Shown here in pieces: positions 60,808 through 64,000 of a stretch of 64,000 bases of DNA. This DNA is from AAA044-D11 sp965268275 (GTDB taxonomy: Bacteria > Actinomycetota > Actinomycetes > Nanopelagicales > Nanopelagicaceae). The notes below the pieces were generated by a model. That model was not told the origin of the DNA, did no database searches, and saw only the letters and a program-made list of their open reading frames with translations. The position numbers and the translations under genes were made by a program. How positions within the stretch are numbered: position 1 is the stretch's first letter; the number at the start of each line of letters is the position of its first letter. The DNA lies in NCBI GenBank assembly GCA_965268275.1, contig OZ254168.1:1116001-1180000 (forward strand), in the 5' to 3' direction.

Positions 60808-62112
60808 ATGAGTAACAACTTTGGTTTTGGGCCTGGTAATCCTGGCAACCCTGAAGATCCAGATGATTCAAATTCCAATGAGAACGGCCTTCCTGATTTC
60901 AACGAACTCTTTGCCCAACTTTCAAACTTTGGATTAAATCCTCAAACTCTCTTTGCGGCTGCAAATAGCGCCGGTTCGGTTGGACCACTTATTTCACCAG
61001 ATGTTTTGCGAGATGTAGCACGCAAATTTATTTCTAGTCAGGGAGATCGCCCGGTTGGTTCGCAAGATGTTGCAGATTCACAAGTTGCATTAGATATTGC
61101 AAATACTTGGCTGGACGAGGCGACTACTTTCCCTGCACTTTCAAGATCAAATCTTCCGGCCTGGAGTCGGCGAGATTGGCTAGATTCATCTGTCACTAAT
61201 TGGGCGAAGATGATCGAGCCCTTGGCTGATGGAATGGCGAATGCATTAACAAATGTTCTGAAACAAACTCCGCTCGAAGGCGATCTTGAACAAGGATTAG
61301 CGGCGGTTGCACCAATCATGCGGGCCTTTATGGGCTCACTGATTGCAAATCAGCTTGGAACTTCAATTGGGCAATTAGCGGTATCGATTACTGGGGCTAA
61401 TGACGTTGCGATTCCGCTCTTTGGAGCCAGTGAGGCCAGATTAATTCCAGAGAACGTTACGAAATGGGCCGATGGCTTAGATATTCCGGTTGATGAAGTC
61501 CGTATTTTTCTTGCAGTCCGAGAAGCAGCAGCATCAAGGCTTTTTTCACATTCTCCGTGGCTCTCAGAATATATTCAGGATGCAATTACCGCATATGGCG
61601 CGGGCATAAAGATTGATATTGATTCAATTCAAGAACAAGCAGAACGAGCTTTAGAAACTGGTGAATTAGATATAAATAATCCAGAATCAATTTCAGTTGC
61701 AATTTCTGCTGGATTGTTTAAACCTGAACAGAGTCCTTCGCAAGATGCAGCTCTTGAAAAATTAGAGATGATCTTGGCGCTCATCGAAGGTTGGATTGAT
61801 TATGTTTCAACAAAAGCCGTAGGAGATCGGCTTCCTTCATACCCCGCACTTAGCGAAACTTTGCGCAGAGCCCGAGCCACAAAATCTCCAACTCAACAAT
61901 TATTTGCAACTCTTCTTGGACTAGAAGTTTCACCAAGAAAAATGCGCGAGTGTTCACTCTTCTGGTTTGAAGTTGAAAGCGAGATTGGACTAGCACTACG
62001 CGATCAACGTTGGGAAGATCCTGCACTTTTGCCGCGATCTGAAGATCTTGCTGATGTAAACAAGTTCTTGAATAGCACGATCGTTCCTGATGACCTGTCT
62101 GGGCTGCTTTAA
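60808..62112 (+). CDS. DUF2342/zincin_2 family protein with altered zinc motif
   Basis: Actinobacterial Rv3195-type protein annotated elsewhere as a putative zinc metalloprotease. A low-complexity Asn/Pro/Asp N-terminus (residues 6-28) precedes the conserved region. The family motif usually read as REAAHxRLFxHxPWL is REAAASRLFSHSPWL at 238-252 here: the presumed zinc-ligand His (residue 242) is Ala. The second family motif EGWVDxV is kept as EGWIDYV. If the family needs that His, this copy is not a functional protease. Length 434 aa is normal. It precedes YgjP-like and ThiF-like genes as in mycobacteria. Confidence 0.85.
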   Translation: MSNNFGFGPGNPGNPEDPDDSNSNENGLPDFNELFAQLSNFGLNPQTLFAAANSAGSVGPLISPDVLRDVARKFISSQGDRPVGSQDVADSQVALDIANTWLDEATTFPALSRSNLPAWSRRDWLDSSVTNWAKMIEPLADGMANALTNVLKQTPLEGDLEQGLAAVAPIMRAFMGSLIANQLGTSIGQLAVSITGANDVAIPLFGASEARLIPENVTKWADGLDIPVDEVRIFLAVREAAASRLFSHSPWLSEYIQDAITAYGAGIKIDIDSIQEQAERALETGELDINNPESISVAISAGLFKPEQSPSQDAALEKLEMILALIEGWIDYVSTKAVGDRLPSYPALSETLRRARATKSPTQQLFATLLGLEVSPRKMRECSLFWFEVESEIGLALRDQRWEDPALLPRSEDLADVNKFLNSTIVPDDLSGLL

Positions 62113-62520
62113 AAGCACCAGATAAAAAAGCGAAGTCCCCGGGCGCACAATTCTTTGTTTGCCTTCCCCTTGCAAACAACGAACGGTTATCCGAGAACTT
62201 CGTGGTCGAAACTTAAGGTAATAGGAAGCCATAATCAACTTAGTGGGGCTATGTAATTCCAAGAATTTCAAGTGTTTATTGAGGGTTTATTGAGGGTTGT
62301 GCCTATTTTGCAGCGAAATAAATTCCAATTTGGAATTCTGGGCCGCAATCCAACGTAAATGCACTCTCAACATCCATCAATCATCAATAAGTTAATGACC
62401 TGCAAGATTTTTTGAGAAAGCTAAGGCAATGCAGGCCATTCCGCAGAGGCTGTTGATAAACTTGTGCATAAGCAGTTGATAACTCTTCGAGTTCTGGGGA
62501 TAACGGAGGCGCAAAAAATC
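62113..62520. other. 408-base intergenic region with several short repeats
   Basis: No gene supported. It holds an 11-bp tandem duplication (tttattgaggg, 62275-62296), an inverted repeat AATTCCAA-T-TTGGAATT at 62321-62337, and gttgataa repeats with a near-DnaA-box ttgtgcataa at 62452-62478. The second half is the leader of the metallopeptidase gene. Confidence 0.5.
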
Positions 62521-63243
62521 GTGGCTTCGCAGAACCCAAGCAGTCCAGAAATTCCAAACATTCCAGAAATTCCAAATAGCACCGATAGTGATAATTCTGC
62601 AGGACCCGTGGAAAACTTTATTCAAGGTGAAATTTTTGCCGATATCTTCCCCGACATGTCTGCACTCAAGCCGAAAAAATCTCTCAAAAAAGAACATGAA
62701 GAGCTGCTCTCTAGACTTCCTGAATTTAGGGTAATTAGAAGTTCAAGGCGAAAACGAACTCTTCATGCATATCGCCAAAATGGTGTCATCGAAATACATA
62801 TTCCAGATCGATTGAGCAGGCGCCAAGAATTTGACGTGATTCCAGAGATGATTGATCTGGTCTTAAAGCGCGAAAATCGCCTACGCAAGAGCGATACGGC
62901 TTTGTTGGATTTAAGTGATGTGCTCCTGGCCGAATATCTGCCAGAATTTAATGAACGTCCGATCTCGGTTACGTGGCGCGTAATGCGCGAGCGCTGGGGG
63001 TCTTGCACAACAGTTGATAAAACAATTCGAATTTCAGAACGACTAAACACTGCGCCCGACTATGCACTTCGATATGTCTTGTTTCATGAGTTGATTCATC
63101 TTCGTATTGCTGGACATGGAGATGACTTTCATGAGCTACTCGCCAGATATCCCGAAAAGGATCGAGCTGAGGCCTTTTTAGAGGGTTATGAGGCCGGATC
63201 TGCCGGTTCACCCGAGGAAATCCTGGAGTTACCCCCAATTTAG
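62521..63243 (+). CDS. YgjP-like (M48/DUF45) metallopeptidase
   Basis: Zinc metallopeptidase of the YgjP/SprT-like DUF45 family. HELIHLRIAGHGDDFHELL contains the zinc motif HExxH and a third His in GHGDDFHELL. Upstream signature is RERWGSCTTVDKTIRI, typical of the family. A Pro/Asn/Ile linker with a near-duplicated IPNIPEIPN begins the protein. I chose GTG 62521 because GGAGG is 11 bases before it; the frame continues back to 62464. Length 240 aa. Substrate unknown. Confidence 0.88.
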   Translation: MASQNPSSPEIPNIPEIPNSTDSDNSAGPVENFIQGEIFADIFPDMSALKPKKSLKKEHEELLSRLPEFRVIRSSRRKRTLHAYRQNGVIEIHIPDRLSRRQEFDVIPEMIDLVLKRENRLRKSDTALLDLSDVLLAEYLPEFNERPISVTWRVMRERWGSCTTVDKTIRISERLNTAPDYALRYVLFHELIHLRIAGHGDDFHELLARYPEKDRAEAFLEGYEAGSAGSPEEILELPPI

Positions 63244-63351
63244 GCTTGAAATCCCCGCTTGTGAGCGTGTTCGGGGGTATGGTGAGTCCATACGCACGCA
63301 AGGTTTGGGATGTCCCCGGGCTTTTGAGAGTGCGGTGACTGGAGGGTCATA

Positions 63352-63510
63352 ATGGCTGAAGAATATAAGGGTGAGGCCTACTGCGTTAAGTGCAAAGAGA
63401 AGCGTGCTTTTGAAGGTCACGTAAAAGTCTCTGAGTCTGGTCGCCGTATGGCACAAGGCATCTGCCCAGTATGCGGAACAAAAGTTAACCGTATTCTTGG
63501 TAAGGCTTAA
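63352..63510 (+). CDS. DUF5679 small zinc-ribbon protein
   Basis: 52 aa protein with two Cys pairs (YCVKCKEK near residue 11 and CPVCGTK near residue 40) that should bind zinc as a ribbon, and a basic core (GHVKVSESGRRMAQG). This is the DUF5679 family found beside the Rv3195/Rv3196 homologues. GGAGGG lies about seven bases upstream. Function unknown; nucleic-acid or protein binding is inferred. A clear terminator follows. Confidence 0.9.
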   Translation: MAEEYKGEAYCVKCKEKRAFEGHVKVSESGRRMAQGICPVCGTKVNRILGKA

Positions 63511-63540
63511 TTAACACCAAGCAAATTTAGAAAATTCATT

Positions 63541-63570
63541 CGCCCCTTCACGAAAGTGAGGGGGCGTTTT
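63541..63570 (+). terminator. Terminator after DUF5679 gene
   Basis: Eleven-pair stem (cgccccttcac/gtgagggggcg, one G-U) with GAAA tetraloop and TTTT following, 31 bases beyond the stop. Confidence 0.92.
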
Positions 63571-63676
63571 CTATGTGATGAGGCTGGCACTACCGGCAGG
63601 TGAAAAATCTGGATTATCTCCACATAATTTTCATCAATTAATTGAGTGCAGTTGCAAGTGCTAAATACTCGCGGAT

Positions 63677-64000
63677 ATGAGACTTCAATCCAATCCAAAA
63701 TTTGCGTTACCTGATTTTGAATTAGCCAAATATCCCGCTCTGAAACCAGGAGTTCAATTCTTCCGGGTCGTTGGTGAAGACTGCAGTAATGTCTATGTTG
63801 GATTTAGCAACCGTGGGATTGAGCTGAAATTCGAAATAGCCTTTGAGCTTCTCGCTCTCTTTGACGGAAGCCGATCCCTAGGATCCATCATTTCGGAAAT
63901 TGCGGAAATTGAAACTGATTCGAAGTCTAGGGAGTTAATCTCTGAAGCTTTGCAGGCGTTAAGCGCCGAACGATTAATTGAATTTCGAAGCTCACCACTT
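63677..64000 (+). CDS. PqqD-like N-terminal domain of a ThiF/TOMM-type protein (cut by window edge)
   Basis: Only the first 108 codons are visible, all open. The sequence ALKPGVQFFRVVGED, then FEIAFELLALFDGSRSLGSIISEIAEIE and ALQALSAERLIE shows the winged-helix pattern of PqqD/RRE-type peptide-recognition domains. In mycobacteria the gene in this place (Rv3196) encodes a ThiF-like adenylyltransferase with such an N-terminal domain. The ThiF part, if present, lies beyond 64000. Ribosome site is weak. Could belong to a RiPP-like pathway; precursor not visible. Confidence 0.6.
   Translation, partial: MRLQSNPKFALPDFELAKYPALKPGVQFFRVVGEDCSNVYVGFSNRGIELKFEIAFELLALFDGSRSLGSIISEIAEIETDSKSRELISEALQALSAERLIEFRSSPL

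Noticed and set aside
62384..62697. Minus-strand ORFs before the metallopeptidase
   Set aside because: Cys/Phe-rich shadows of the real plus-strand gene with no start signal.

Overview
The window is bacterial chromosome from an AT-rich, gene-dense actinobacterium. Two WhiB regulators, MtrAB, a PdtaS-type kinase, SigR/RsrA, the fused 2-oxoglutarate decarboxylase Kgd, an Rv3235-like protein, DUF3499, DUF5719 and DUF5679 are actinobacterial hallmarks. The low G+C by eye, very short intergenic spaces, a nickel superoxide dismutase and trimmed versions of several proteins suggest a streamlined freshwater lineage such as the Nanopelagicales (acI; Planktophila or Nanopelagicus type). That placement is inference from gene content, not a tree. 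No CRISPR array, insertion sequence, rRNA operon or phage was seen; only one HNH/DUF222 gene looks like accessory DNA.

Layout. 1-7.3 kb, mostly minus strand: pirin, ArsP-like permease with a YHS tail, short HPF, two small membrane proteins, FAD oxidoreductase, PatB/MalY aminotransferase, TerC, MsrA. 7.4-11.8 kb: tRNA-Arg(CCG), whiB1, pdtaS-like kinase, a CpaE-like/SAF pair (outlying Tad-pilus parts) and an Rv3235-like gene. 11.8-20.2 kb: secA, comF, mtrB, mtrA, ahcY, manB, the usual actinobacterial order but with lpqB missing and hpf moved away. 20.3-27.6 kb: DUF3499, DUF5719, a large glycosyltransferase, whiB2, an NDP-sugar synthase and a Gfo/Idh/MocA oxidoreductase, which together suggest cell-envelope polysaccharide synthesis. 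27.7-33.6 kb: uracil permease, DUF4389, E. coli-type argG, an unknown gene, HNH/DUF222, a small membrane protein.

33.6-38.9 kb: tmRNA, smpB, an S41 peptidase, ftsX, ftsE, prfB (ribosome rescue, translation termination and divisome). 38.9-44 kb: a Tad pilus locus (TadG/TadE-like, candidate pilin, TadC, TadB, TadA) preceded by a degenerate GGDEF protein. 44-50.3 kb: membrane protein, SDR, kgd, and the divergent Ni-SOD maturation peptidase/sodN pair. 50.3-56.5 kb: thioesterase, rsrA, sigR with a recognisable SigR promoter, HMCES/YedK, aroA, rsgA, hisN, then an unusual membrane-anchored orphan P-type-ATPase nucleotide-binding domain whose end runs into an initiator tRNA gene. 56.5-64 kb: UPF0182, a Lon-like protease without PDZ, a DUF2342 protein that has lost a presumed zinc ligand, a YgjP-like metallopeptidase, DUF5679, and the start of a protein with a PqqD-like domain. 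This last block matches the Rv3193c-Rv3197 neighbourhood of mycobacteria.

The best candidates for something undescribed are the orphan P-type-ATPase N-domain protein (55764-56450), the divergent pilin of the split Tad system (40224-40610), and a window-wide pattern of exact short tandem duplications at protein ends and linkers. All functional calls come from reading motifs; no database search was run.
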